Part shown: in pieces, positions 1-7,758 of the stretch
Numbering within the stretch: position 1 is the stretch's first letter
How the letters are laid out: each line of letters begins with the position of its first letter
Assembly: GCF_937127095.1 (NCBI RefSeq)
Contig: NZ_CAKZLP010000019.1
Coordinates: 1-64,000 of the forward strand
Source of the DNA: an uncultured Amphritea sp.
GTDB lineage: Bacteria; Pseudomonadota; Gammaproteobacteria; Pseudomonadales; Balneatricaceae
DNA: 64,000 nucleotides
Direction: 5' to 3'
Position numbers and translations under genes: made by a program
The notes under the pieces: generated by a model
What the model saw: only the letters and a program-made list of their open reading frames with translations
Databases searched by the model: none
What the model was told of the DNA's origin: nothing

Positions 1-71
1 GATAGAGAAGTGGTTAACTCACTAGGCTCATAACCTGGAGATCGTAGGTTCAAATCCTACTCCCGCAACCA
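1..71 (+). tRNA. tRNA-Met (CAT), 5' end cut by window edge
   Basis: The sequence contains a D arm, an anticodon loop with CAT at 29-31, a T arm and a 3' CCA ending at 71; the first five acceptor bases lie before the window. The A11:T24 pair in the D stem and the 3' acceptor strand ending GCAACCA are typical of initiator tRNAs. However, the anticodon stem has an A:T pair where initiators normally have three consecutive G:C pairs. It resembles the Met tRNAs of phages and organelles more than a bacterial chromosomal initiator. Whether it works in initiation or elongation cannot be decided without the first base. Confidence 0.9.
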
Positions 72-77
72 ATTTTA

Positions 78-272
78 TTACTTACGAAAGGCGGAACGTG
101 CCAGCATGTCCGAGAGGACTTCATCATCCTTCTTCCGCATGTTTCCATAGTCGCTCCGTCTGGACCGCTCTGTTTCCAGACGCTCACTGAGAAATGCAAC
201 TTCTTTTTCAAGCTCACGAACCTTGAGTTCAAGTGCTTTCTTTTGCGCGATTAGTTCGGGTATGGTGGTCAT
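78..272 (-). CDS. small unknown coiled-coil protein
   Basis: This encodes 64 residues, opposite to the flanking tRNAs and only 6 bases from the Met tRNA. The stretch from about residue 8 to 48 is rich in Lys, Glu and Leu with heptad-like spacing (KALELKVRELEKEVAFLSER), which suggests a coiled coil. A purine-rich AAGGAT ribosome site lies a few bases before the ATG. No family was recognised. Its position between phage-like tRNA genes suggests a phage-derived small protein; the function is unknown. Confidence 0.55.
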   Translation of the reverse strand: MTTIPELIAQKKALELKVRELEKEVAFLSERLETERSRRSDYGNMRKKDDEVLSDMLARSAFRK

Positions 273-300
273 TTTGGATATCCTTTATAGAATAGTTTTT

Positions 301-375
301 GGGGCCTTAGCTCAGTGGGAGAGCGTCTGCTTTGCAAGCAGAGGGTCAGGGGTTCGACCCCCCTAGGCTCCACCA
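301..375 (+). tRNA. tRNA-Ala (TGC)
   Basis: A full cloverleaf with encoded CCA is visible; the anticodon TGC is at 333-335. The acceptor stem pairs GGGGCCT with AGGCTCC and keeps G3:U70, the alanine identity pair. The gene is not in an rRNA operon, where Ala(TGC) usually sits in this class, and its anticodon stem and T stem differ from the usual chromosomal form. This suits a phage-borne or acquired tRNA. Confidence 0.95.
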
Positions 376-381
376 GAATTT

Positions 382-459
382 AGCGGCATAGCTCAGTTGG
401 TTTAGAGCGCACGGCTGATAACCGTGAGGTCACAGGTTCAAATCCTGTTGTCGCTACCA
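382..459 (+). tRNA. tRNA-Ile (GAT)
   Basis: A full cloverleaf with encoded CCA is visible. The anticodon GAT is at 417-419, in a loop closed by a CACGG/CCGTG stem. The acceptor AGCGGCA pairs with TGTCGCT, including one G:T. It starts seven bases after the Ala tRNA, so both may be processed from one transcript. Its last 22 bases overlap, in antisense, the 3' end of the protein gene that stops at 438. Confidence 0.95.
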
Positions 460-1007
460 AACTCAGGAGCTGGTTCTTCTGCGAACTTCAACTTTCCCAT
501 GAGTTTATTGATGACCTCTAAGCTTTGATCATAGGATTCGCGGATCGCTTCTACATGTGTGAGAGTGAAAGTATTGTATACAGTGCCGCAGACTTCTCTC
601 TTCTTCTTTTTGGAAGCCGAGCTAGATACCTCTGCAAAACGCCTCATATTCACGAATAAGGCATCTTTCAAAATTTCAGACGCAAACTCCGTGTCTTGCA
701 GAGACAGGTCTTCAAATGTCGCGGTCCAAAGGTCGTTAGCGCATTCTTTAAATTTAAGTTTCTTGCCAATTCTGTCATAGGCTTCGCGTCGTTCTTCGTA
801 ATACCGCTTCATGTGCGACACGGTTTCCAAATCGCCTTTGACATATTCTTCTGCCTTATTCGCCTCGCCGTTTTTCAAGTGCATCAAGCTCATAAGGTGA
901 TCCATTATTCGGGTTTCGACATATACCTTTGCATCTTGTATGGCTTGACCGAGATCTTCTGCTTCTTCTAATGTAAGATTGGAGAGTGCGGCTGTATATT
1001 TACTCAT
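438..1007 (-). CDS. unknown protein, 3' end overlaps tRNA-Ile
   Basis: This encodes 189 residues, charged and mostly helical by composition, with a Lys-rich patch (SASKKKKREV) near residue 135 and no signal peptide or membrane segment. Two related-looking stretches (RIGKKLKFKE near 80 and KLMGKLKF near 168) hint at a repeated helical unit. An AGGA ribosome site precedes the ATG. The last residues (SDNRI) are read antisense through the acceptor and T arm of the Ile tRNA, so the native C-terminus may have been replaced when the tRNA arrived. No family was recognised. The tRNA context suggests phage origin. Confidence 0.6.
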   Translation of the reverse strand: MSKYTAALSNLTLEEAEDLGQAIQDAKVYVETRIMDHLMSLMHLKNGEANKAEEYVKGDLETVSHMKRYYEERREAYDRIGKKLKFKECANDLWTATFEDLSLQDTEFASEILKDALFVNMRRFAEVSSSASKKKKREVCGTVYNTFTLTHVEAIRESYDQSLEVINKLMGKLKFAEEPAPEFGSDNRI

Positions 1008-1181
1008 GAAAGATCCTGTTTTCAGGAATATACGACATTATTCTGCTTCCGTCAAAGAATAGAGTGTGTTTTATGCGGCCCGCTCTCTAAAGATCAGAAC
1101 CGCACCGCGTCTGCGCCCTCCTGGGCCGTGTCGTAAAGGCAGAATGCAGGAAGCCTGGCAGCGGCAGGCACTAGATTTCTG

Positions 1182-1264
1182 GTCCATTCGTTTATTGGTT
1201 AGGATACCTGCCTGTCACCTTTCATCGTTGCAGGTCGCGGGTTCGAGTCCCGTCCATTCTGCTA
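1182..1264 (+). pseudogene. degenerate tRNA-Asp-like element, copy 1
   Basis: The 3' half matches a bacterial tRNA-Asp: anticodon arm CCTGC-CTGTCAC (GTC) and a T arm GCGGG-TTCGAGT-CCCGT. Eleven extra bases lie between the anticodon loop and the 3' stem strand GCAGG at 1219-1234, most of the variable loop is missing, the end reads GCTA instead of GCCA, and no adjacent 5' acceptor strand pairs with CCATTCT. An 8-base inverted partner (GCAGAATG) lies about 45 bases upstream, at 1139-1146. A functional tRNA is unlikely; it may be a relic or an attachment-site remnant. Confidence 0.6.
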
Positions 1265-1283
1265 TTTTTCCTTCAAAAAATTT

Positions 1284-1337
1284 GACTACCTGCCCGTCAT
1301 CTCTCATAGCCGCGGTTCGTGTTTCTGTGTTCTTCCG
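1284..1337 (+). pseudogene. degenerate tRNA-Asp-like element, copy 2
   Basis: A second, more decayed copy lies about 20 bases downstream of the first. ACCTGCCCGTCATCTCTCAT here corresponds to ACCTGCCTGTCACCTTTCAT in copy 1, followed by a weakened T-arm-like GGTTCGTGT stretch. It keeps the same unusual insertion after the anticodon loop, so the insertion predates the duplication. No tRNA fold is expected. Confidence 0.5.
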
Positions 1338-1574
1338 ATGCTCTGCTCCTGTCCTTCTCTATTATTGTTTGTTTTATTTCAAGAGCTACAGCTCTGATTT
1401 TTTGGCGTTTCCTGGTTTTTGCCTGTGTGGATGGATCTGTCATTTTGAGTAATGAGCACAAGCGCTTATCGGGTTAACGTGATATAAATGCGCGTCATTT
1501 TTTGATCTTCAATTGATTGTCTATAATAAAAATTACTTGCTGAGGGGTGTTGTAGTGGCTACGGGCCTAATTAG
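1338..1574. other. intergenic region before the PAS-GGDEF gene
   Basis: AT-rich and T-rich sequence without a convincing gene. It separates the tRNA-like remnants from the first core-type gene and probably carries that gene's promoter. No clear -35/-10 pair could be assigned by eye. Confidence 0.4.
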
Positions 1575-2483
1575 ATGCATTTGAATATTAATCAGGCGGA
1601 ATTGATCTCAATCTGTCCTGATCCTGTTATCGCAATCAATCGTCGCGGTGTGATCTCTGTGTTTAATACTTCAGCTGAAAATCTGCTGGGGTATTCGGCT
1701 GATCAGGTCATTGGAAAAATGAGTATTCGTCAGATCTACCCTAGTGATGATGAGGCAAGAAAGATCATGCGGTTGATGATGGATGAGTCGTTTTCTGGTG
1801 TCGGGCGGCTAGAAGGATATGAAACGTATGTGCTTAATGTTCACCGGGATCGCGTGCCTATCCGTTTATCAGCTGCGGTGCTGTTGAAACAGGGTCAGTA
1901 TCGCGGAAGTGTTGGTTTTTTTCATGATATGACGCGCCAGAAAACACTGGAAACTACCTTATTAAAGCAGTCAATTACGGATGATCTTAGTGGGTTGTTT
2001 AATCAGCGACACTTTTATGTTCAGGTTGCCAGTGAGATGATGCGCGTTAAGCGCTATGGCGGTGAGTTGAGTCTGGTGTGTATTGATCTTGATGGTTTTA
2101 AGCAGGTTAACGACAAGCTGGGGCATCTGGAAGGTGATCAGATTGTGCGTCAGATTGGCCGGGTTCTTCGGGATGGATTGAGAGAATCTGATCAGGCTTT
2201 TCGCTATGGTGGTGACGAGTTTATGCTGTTATTGCCCAATACCCCGCAGGATGCAGCCTGCCTGTTGGCTGACCGTGTGCGGCAGTTGTTTAATCTGGAG
2301 TGTCATTATTCGCCTGACTCGTTAAGTCATGATACGGTTACAGTCTCTATGAGCCTGGGGGTTGCATCGTGCTCCGGAGCCGAGCCGGTTGATTTTTTTG
2401 TGCAGCGAGCTGATATGGCGATGTACAGCGCAAAGCAAGCCGGTGGCAACTGTGTAAAACAATTTACGGCCGGACAGGGTTAA
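1575..2483 (+). CDS. PAS-GGDEF diguanylate cyclase
   Basis: This encodes 302 residues. Residues about 5-120 form a PAS sensor domain (FNTSAENLLGY typical of PAS). Residues about 135-298 are a GGDEF domain with DLDGFKQVND at 171-180 and an intact GGDEF signature at 212-216, so it should make cyclic di-GMP from two GTP. The RxxD inhibitory site (RESD, 203-206) lies five residues before the signature, so product feedback is expected. No membrane segment is seen; the protein is probably cytoplasmic and senses a small ligand or redox state through PAS. It is the first gene after the accessory region. Confidence 0.93.
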   Translation: MHLNINQAELISICPDPVIAINRRGVISVFNTSAENLLGYSADQVIGKMSIRQIYPSDDEARKIMRLMMDESFSGVGRLEGYETYVLNVHRDRVPIRLSAAVLLKQGQYRGSVGFFHDMTRQKTLETTLLKQSITDDLSGLFNQRHFYVQVASEMMRVKRYGGELSLVCIDLDGFKQVNDKLGHLEGDQIVRQIGRVLRDGLRESDQAFRYGGDEFMLLLPNTPQDAACLLADRVRQLFNLECHYSPDSLSHDTVTVSMSLGVASCSGAEPVDFFVQRADMAMYSAKQAGGNCVKQFTAGQG

Positions 2484-2525
2484 GTTTCAATAATCAGGGG
2501 TTGTTATTACTGGTCGCTTCAGAAT

Positions 2526-2615
2526 TTACATCTCCTCTCCGTCGTCAAATTCGTTATCGTCTTCAAACTCTTCGCTGAGTCTTTCCTGTAGCAGCTCTTC
2601 TGTGTACTCTTCCAT
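2526..2615 (-). CDS. tiny acidic protein (29 aa)
   Basis: This 29-codon reading frame starts with MEEYTEELLQERLSEEFEDD and is dominated by Glu and Asp. A strong ribosome site (AGAGAGGAGA) lies about four bases before the ATG, which is why this start is chosen over a longer frame that would run into the next gene. It lies convergent to the diguanylate cyclase and divergent from the PLP-enzyme gene. No family is recognised. Confidence 0.45.
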   Translation of the reverse strand: MEEYTEELLQERLSEEFEDDNEFDDGEEM

Positions 2616-2690
2616 TTTTGTCTCCTCTCTTTGCGGCAGCAATCCTATGCTGTTTTGATGATGAGTATGTGACAGGTTTCTTAATATTTT

Positions 2691-3629
2691 ATGACAACTC
2701 TCCCGGTAGTCTTGACGCAACATCCTAATATCTCCGTTGATATCGTTGATCTGCCTGATTTTAAACAGGCGGGGGTTCAGCTTGATCTGTTGCGTCTTGA
2801 TCTGGTACATCCACTGATCAGTGGCAATAAGTGGTTTAAATTAAAGTACGCGGTTGAAGCGGTAATGGCTTCGGATTGCCATCGGGTACTTAGCTTTGGT
2901 GGTGCCTGGTCGAACCATATTCATGCGCTGGCGTATGCCGGATACGAGCAGGGTATAGAAACCATCGGTGTGATTCGGGGGGAGCGTCCGGTCCGGTTAT
3001 CTGCAACGCTGCTGGATGCAGAGCGTTGGGGTATGACCCTGGAGTTTGTTTCCAGAGCGCAGTATCGCAACAAGAATGAAGCCGACTTCCTCGCACAGCT
3101 ACGTGACAAGTATGGGTCTTTTCACTGCCTGCCGGAGGGTGGGTCAGGTGAGTGGGTGGTTGCCGGTTGTCGTGAGATATTCTCTCTGTTTAATGCTGAC
3201 CAGTATGATCTTATCTGTTGCGCCTGTGGTACCGGCGGCACACTGGCAGGCCTTATTGCTGCGAAGCCGGACGGCGTCGAGCTGCTGGGTGTGTCAGTGC
3301 TCAAGGGGGGCGAATTTCTCTATGAGGATATTCGCAATTTGCTGGCTGATTCGGGTGTTGTTGATCCGGATGGCTGGTCATTGACGCTAGATTGTCATGA
3401 GGGTGGCTATGCCCGGGTATCTACTGAGCTGGCTGTGGCGATGCGACATTTCACTGAGTTGAGCGGTATTGGGCTGGAGCCGGTTTATACTGGCAAGGCT
3501 TTTCTGGCGTTGCAGCGCAAACTGAAGCGGGGGGAATTGCCTCCGGGAACCCGGGTGATGTTGATTCATACGGGGGGTATGCAGGGGTTGCGGGGGATGC
3601 AGGGTCTGCTGAGTAAAAAATTACCTTAG
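2691..3629 (+). CDS. PLP-dependent D-cysteine desulfhydrase / ACC deaminase family
   Basis: This encodes 312 residues of the fold-type II PLP family that includes D-cysteine desulfhydrase and 1-aminocyclopropane-1-carboxylate deaminase. The SGNKWFKLKY segment at 44-53 carries the likely Schiff-base lysine (K50). GGAWSNHIHALA at 70-81 is the conserved substrate and PLP-binding stretch, and CGTGGTLAG near 180 is the phosphate-binding loop. A cytosolic enzyme acting on a small amino acid is expected. Sequence alone does not separate the desulfhydrase from the deaminase. The start has no strong ribosome site. Confidence 0.85.
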   Translation: MTTLPVVLTQHPNISVDIVDLPDFKQAGVQLDLLRLDLVHPLISGNKWFKLKYAVEAVMASDCHRVLSFGGAWSNHIHALAYAGYEQGIETIGVIRGERPVRLSATLLDAERWGMTLEFVSRAQYRNKNEADFLAQLRDKYGSFHCLPEGGSGEWVVAGCREIFSLFNADQYDLICCACGTGGTLAGLIAAKPDGVELLGVSVLKGGEFLYEDIRNLLADSGVVDPDGWSLTLDCHEGGYARVSTELAVAMRHFTELSGIGLEPVYTGKAFLALQRKLKRGELPPGTRVMLIHTGGMQGLRGMQGLLSKKLP

Positions 3630-3760
3630 GGACGGAGGTTAAAATCCTCGGTTAAAAGGTTCAATACAAGCAGCTAAATTGCAAAGAAAATGAGTATAAT
3701 GTTTAAAAACAATCGGATAGGCGTGATTAGATTGTAATCATCGGTTTCACTGGAGTGGCA

Positions 3761-4642
3761 ATGGATAACTTTCGTAATATTGGTTTGATAGGGCGTCTGG
3801 GTAGCACCAAGGTAATTGACACTCTTAAACATCTGATTCGTTTTCTTGATGAGCAGGGCCTGACGCCTATCCTTGATGAAAAAATTGCTGCAGTGATGCC
3901 AGGTCATGGGCAGCAAACCAGCTCTTCCCGTTTAATGGGGGAGATATGTGATCTTGTTATCGTTGTCGGCGGCGATGGCAGTTTGCTGGGTGCCGCCCGC
4001 AATCTGGCGCAATCCAATGTGCCGGTGTTAGGAGTCAACCGCGGCAACCTGGGCTTTCTGACCGATATTTCTCCGGCAGAGATCGAAGAGAAGGTCGGTG
4101 AGGTGTTAAATGGCCAGTATACTGTAGATCGTCGTTTTCTGATCGATGTTTTGGTGAAGCGAAATGGTGAGCCGATCGGTGAATCCACTGGGTTGAATGA
4201 CTGTGTCCTACACCCGGGTAAATCTGCCAGAATGATTCAGTTTGAGCTCTATATTGAAGGCCAGTTTGTTTATACGCAGCGTTCCGATGGTTTGATTGTT
4301 GCGACGCCTACCGGCTCGACCGCCTATGCGCTATCCGGTGGTGGTCCGATCATGCACCCCCGTCTTGATGCCTTAGTGCTGGTACCCATGTTTCCTCATA
4401 CGCTTTCCAGCCGGCCTATTGTGGTGGATGGTAATAGTGAACTCAAACTGGTGATCAGTGATAATAATGAAACCTATCCAACGGTTAGTTGTGACGGGCA
4501 GAAGCATATTAGTTGTGCCCCTGGAGATACCATTACCATTCATAAAAAACCGCATAAGCTGAAGTTGCTGCATCCGCTTAGCCATAATTTCTATCAGACC
4601 TGCCGGGAAAAACTGGGTTGGGCGACGAAGTTGGGCGAATAA
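3761..4642 (+). CDS. nadK: NAD kinase
   Basis: This encodes 293 residues from the ATG at 3761, chosen over an in-frame GTG six bases earlier because GGAG at 3752-3755 gives good spacing to the ATG. It phosphorylates NAD to NADP using ATP. The GGDG signature lies near residues 70-73, and the NAD-binding PTGSTAYALSGGGPI segment is in the C-terminal half. The length fits the family. It heads a block (phosphoesterase, rhomboid, DUF1315, DUF2797, pepN) found in the same order in Pseudomonas. Confidence 0.97.
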   Translation: MDNFRNIGLIGRLGSTKVIDTLKHLIRFLDEQGLTPILDEKIAAVMPGHGQQTSSSRLMGEICDLVIVVGGDGSLLGAARNLAQSNVPVLGVNRGNLGFLTDISPAEIEEKVGEVLNGQYTVDRRFLIDVLVKRNGEPIGESTGLNDCVLHPGKSARMIQFELYIEGQFVYTQRSDGLIVATPTGSTAYALSGGGPIMHPRLDALVLVPMFPHTLSSRPIVVDGNSELKLVISDNNETYPTVSCDGQKHISCAPGDTITIHKKPHKLKLLHPLSHNFYQTCREKLGWATKLGE

Positions 4643-4653
4643 CCGGGGTGCCT

Positions 4654-5628
4654 ATGGGAGATGCTTACAAAGGTTATGATCTGATCGGTGATGTACATGG
4701 TTGTGCATTATCGTTGCAATTGTTGCTGAAGAAACTTGGTTATAGCAAAAAAGCTGGTGTTTATCAGCATCCGCACCGTCAGGCGGTGTTCCTGGGGGAT
4801 ATCGTTGACCGGGGGCCGCGTATTCGTGAGGCGCTTCATATTGTCCGGGATATGGTCGATGGCGGATATGCTCAGATCGTCATGGGTAATCATGAGTTTA
4901 ACTATCTTTCCTATCTGACACCGGGGCTGCCCGGGTCGGGTATGGAGTATCTGAGGACCCATAACCGGCGCCACTTGCGCATTTTGAATGAGACCCTTGA
5001 GCAGTTTGCCAACTACCCGCGAGAGCAACAGGAGTTTCTCCAATGGATCAAGGAGATGCCTCTGTTTCTTGAGAATGAGCAGTTCCGCGTCGTTCATGCT
5101 TGCTGGTCTCAGGAGCATATAACGCAGTTTTTACACACCCAGGGCGGTAACCAGATCGATGACGCCTATCTGCATCGTTCTGCGCATCATGATACGCCTG
5201 AATGGGAGACTATGGATCGTTTGTTACGCGGCACCCATCTGAGGATGCCCAATAACGAAGTGATGGTCAGCAAAGATGGCTATAAACGTCGCTTTTTCCG
5301 TACTAAGTTCTGGTCACAGCAGCCGCAGTATTATATCGATGTGGTGTTTCAGCCTGATCCGTTACCTGAGCATGTGGCCCGTATGCCTCTGTCTGAACAA
5401 GACTACAAGGACCTGCTCTATTACAGCAGTGATGAACCGCTGCTCTTTATTGGTCACTACTGGTGTGATGGTGAACCCAGAGCTGTGGCTCCCAACGTCG
5501 CCTGTATAGACTACAGTGCGGTTAAGTTCGGTAAGCTAGTTGCTTATCGACTGGATGATGAAACGGAAATTGATTCGACGAAGTTTATCTGGGTTGATGT
5601 ATTGAAGGAGATTAAATATGAATCCTGA
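4654..5628 (+). CDS. metallophosphoesterase
   Basis: This encodes 324 residues from the ATG at 4654, twelve bases after nadK stops; an earlier in-frame ATG would overlap nadK. The calcineurin-like motifs appear in order near the N-terminus: DVHG, GDIVDRGP and GNHE, followed by VHACW. These bind two metal ions and support phosphomonoesterase or phosphodiesterase activity. The nadK neighbour suggests coexpression, not a known shared pathway. The substrate is unknown; family members act on phosphoproteins, diadenosine polyphosphates or nucleotides. Confidence 0.9.
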   Translation: MGDAYKGYDLIGDVHGCALSLQLLLKKLGYSKKAGVYQHPHRQAVFLGDIVDRGPRIREALHIVRDMVDGGYAQIVMGNHEFNYLSYLTPGLPGSGMEYLRTHNRRHLRILNETLEQFANYPREQQEFLQWIKEMPLFLENEQFRVVHACWSQEHITQFLHTQGGNQIDDAYLHRSAHHDTPEWETMDRLLRGTHLRMPNNEVMVSKDGYKRRFFRTKFWSQQPQYYIDVVFQPDPLPEHVARMPLSEQDYKDLLYYSSDEPLLFIGHYWCDGEPRAVAPNVACIDYSAVKFGKLVAYRLDDETEIDSTKFIWVDVLKEIKYES

Positions 5629-5655
5629 ATCGCATGAGCTGCGTATAGTGATTTT

Positions 5656-6495
5656 ATGAATGAAGTGTTTCGCGTTTCGCTGGATCAGGATCTGTCGGGT
5701 TTTACCGCGATACTCTGGCAGCATAAAATTCCTCACCGGGTGTTAGAGGAGGAGGGCGAGCAGCTGTTACTGGTGCCTTACACTGTTAATGCTGATCAGA
5801 TTACCCAGCTTTATCAGATGTGGCAGCGGGGGGATGATATTTCCGGATTGCAGGTTCAGCGGCGAGGGTCTCCGGGCGGATTGCAAACTATTCTGCAAAG
5901 CTGGTTGAGTTTGTCGCTGATCGCCATAAGCGTCATCATCACGCTGATGGTCTCCCTGGGTGATAACATCCAGATGATGGGCTGGTTTACCATTGTTGAT
6001 TTTGAGGTGCAGGGTAATAAGGTGTATTACTCGGATCTGCTGGCATCGCTGACCGGAGGGCAGGTCTGGCGACTATTCACCCCGGCGTTTATGCACTTTA
6101 ATCTGCCGCACATCATCTTTAATCTGCTTTGGGTCTGGGTTGTCGGCAGACGTATTGAAAACTATCTTGGCTGGCCGGTGTTGCTGGGATTATTTCTATT
6201 CTCAGCGCTGGTCTCGAATATTGCGCAGTTCTGGGTGAGCGGGCCGATGTTTGGCGGGATGTCCGGTTTTGTGTACGCTCTGTTAGGGTTTGCCTGGTTC
6301 TGGGATCGACTCAAGCCGAACAAAGTCATTGGTATGCCACCGGCGTTGATGGGTTTTATGATGTTCTGGCTGGTATTAGGTTATACCGGCGCGCTGGAAA
6401 GTCTGGGGATGGGCTCCATTGCAAATACAGCGCATCTGGCTGGACTGATAGCGGGTCTTGTACTCGTGCCGGTAGTAAGGCTGCTAAAACGCTGA
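5656..6495 (+). CDS. rhomboid intramembrane serine protease (GlpG-like)
   Basis: This encodes 279 residues. The first 70 or so form a soluble N-terminal domain like that of GlpG. The rest contains about six membrane segments. The catalytic serine is in GGMSGFVYALLG (S203) and the partner histidine in NTAHLAGLIAGL (H260); HFNLPHIIFNLLWVW supplies the conserved histidine and asparagine of the active-site region. It should cut membrane-protein substrates within the inner membrane. It lies 27 bases after the phosphoesterase gene and probably shares its operon. Confidence 0.93.
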   Translation: MNEVFRVSLDQDLSGFTAILWQHKIPHRVLEEEGEQLLLVPYTVNADQITQLYQMWQRGDDISGLQVQRRGSPGGLQTILQSWLSLSLIAISVIITLMVSLGDNIQMMGWFTIVDFEVQGNKVYYSDLLASLTGGQVWRLFTPAFMHFNLPHIIFNLLWVWVVGRRIENYLGWPVLLGLFLFSALVSNIAQFWVSGPMFGGMSGFVYALLGFAWFWDRLKPNKVIGMPPALMGFMMFWLVLGYTGALESLGMGSIANTAHLAGLIAGLVLVPVVRLLKR

Positions 6496-6561
6496 TCGTC
6501 GCTGTGATATTATATTGACCTACTTTTTTACCCGCTGTATTGACTCGCTGTGAGGTGCATG

Positions 6562-6828
6562 ATGAATTTTGAGAAGATGATTGAGGTGATGACGCCTGAA
6601 GTGTATCAGAGCCTGAAACGGGCTGTTGAGCTGGGTAAGTGGCCTAATGGTGAGCGACTCACTAATGAACAACGGGAGACCAGCTTACGGGCGGTTATCG
6701 CCTATGATCAGACAAAGCTGCCTGAGCATGAACGCACCGGGTATATCGATCGAAGCAAAAAAGATGGCAGCAAGCACGGCTCTGACCCACTGGAACCTCA
6801 GGTTCTGAAAATTCTGAACGACAATTGA
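6562..6828 (+). CDS. DUF1315 protein (YeaC family)
   Basis: This encodes 88 residues from the ATG at 6562, six bases after GAGG; a GTG and another ATG lie just upstream in frame. The pattern MTPEVYQSLKRAVELGKWP followed by LTNEQRETS matches the short cytoplasmic YeaC/DUF1315 family. Its function is not established. The stop codon overlaps the start of the next gene, so translation is probably coupled. Confidence 0.85.
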   Translation: MNFEKMIEVMTPEVYQSLKRAVELGKWPNGERLTNEQRETSLRAVIAYDQTKLPEHERTGYIDRSKKDGSKHGSDPLEPQVLKILNDN

Positions 6829-7655
6829 TGGATATTATAGCGCAGGGCCCACTGGTAAAAATGCCAGCTGAAATTGGCCCTCAGATAAGTTATCAGTTGA
6901 AGCTGGGCGATCATCGTGTTGATTTGAATAGCTATCTTGGCAAACCGGTAAAGCTAAGTTATCTGGGGCAGATTCACTGCACCCATTGTGGGCGCAAGAC
7001 CAGCAAAAGTTTTGCCCAGGGTTACTGCTATCCATGCTTTAAAAAACTGCCTCAGTGTGATCTCTGTATTATGAGCCCTGAAAAGTGTCATTATGATCAG
7101 GGCACCTGCAGAGACCCTTCCTGGGGAGAGCAATTCTGCTTTCAGAGTCACTATGTCTATCTGGCTAACTCTTCCGGGGTAAAAGTGGGCATTACCCGGG
7201 GCACCCAGGTTCCGACCCGCTGGATCGATCAGGGTGCGATTCAGGCGCTGCCGATACTGCGAGTCGATACCCGTTTTCAATCAGGGCTTGTGGAACAGAT
7301 TTTTGCCACTCATGTGACGGATAAAACTAACTGGCGGGCGATGCTTAAAGGTCAGGTGGATAGACTGGATCTTTGTGCTGAGCGAGATCGTTTACTGGAG
7401 CTTTGCCAGACTGCCTTAACCGAACTGGAAGATCGGTTTGGTTTGCAGGCTATTCAACGGTTGCCGGAGGCCGAGGTATTGGAACTGAACTATCCTGTGC
7501 TTAATTTTCCCGCTAAAGTGACTAGTCTGAGTTTTGATAAAAAACCGGTAGTTGAAGGGGTTTTACAGGGTATAAAAGGGCAGTATCTTATTTTAGATAC
7601 CGGAGTTATTAACCTCAGGAAGTTTACTGCGTACCAGATTGAATTTAGCGCCTGA
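6828..7655 (+). CDS. DUF2797 protein with Cys clusters
   Basis: This encodes 275 residues. The ATG at 6828 shares a base with the TGA of the DUF1315 gene. Cys pairs (CTHCG, CYPCF, CDLC, followed by CHYDQGTC) in residues about 50-100 suggest a zinc-binding or metal-binding ribbon. The following segment (VYLANSSGVKVGITRG, then TRWIDQGA) resembles the GIY-YIG-like core seen in DUF2797. This could be a nuclease-related or nucleic-acid-binding fold, but no activity is established. The neighbour order is conserved in Pseudomonas. Confidence 0.85.
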   Translation: MDIIAQGPLVKMPAEIGPQISYQLKLGDHRVDLNSYLGKPVKLSYLGQIHCTHCGRKTSKSFAQGYCYPCFKKLPQCDLCIMSPEKCHYDQGTCRDPSWGEQFCFQSHYVYLANSSGVKVGITRGTQVPTRWIDQGAIQALPILRVDTRFQSGLVEQIFATHVTDKTNWRAMLKGQVDRLDLCAERDRLLELCQTALTELEDRFGLQAIQRLPEAEVLELNYPVLNFPAKVTSLSFDKKPVVEGVLQGIKGQYLILDTGVINLRKFTAYQIEFSA

Positions 7656-7758
7656 GGTGTGTCAAATCTTCAAAAGAACAGTTCCTCCCCAGCTTTATCG
7701 GGGCATATATGAAGGTTTGTTTATTGTTAATCGTTTTATGTTATAGCAGGGTGAATGA

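Noticed and set aside
1066..1452. 128-codon + strand reading frame
   Set aside because: It runs through both tRNA-Asp-like remnants and has no ribosome site or protein-like composition.
2616..2810. Longer N-terminal extension of the tiny acidic protein
   Set aside because: It would overlap the divergent PLP-enzyme start, and the good ribosome site belongs to the internal ATG at 2615.
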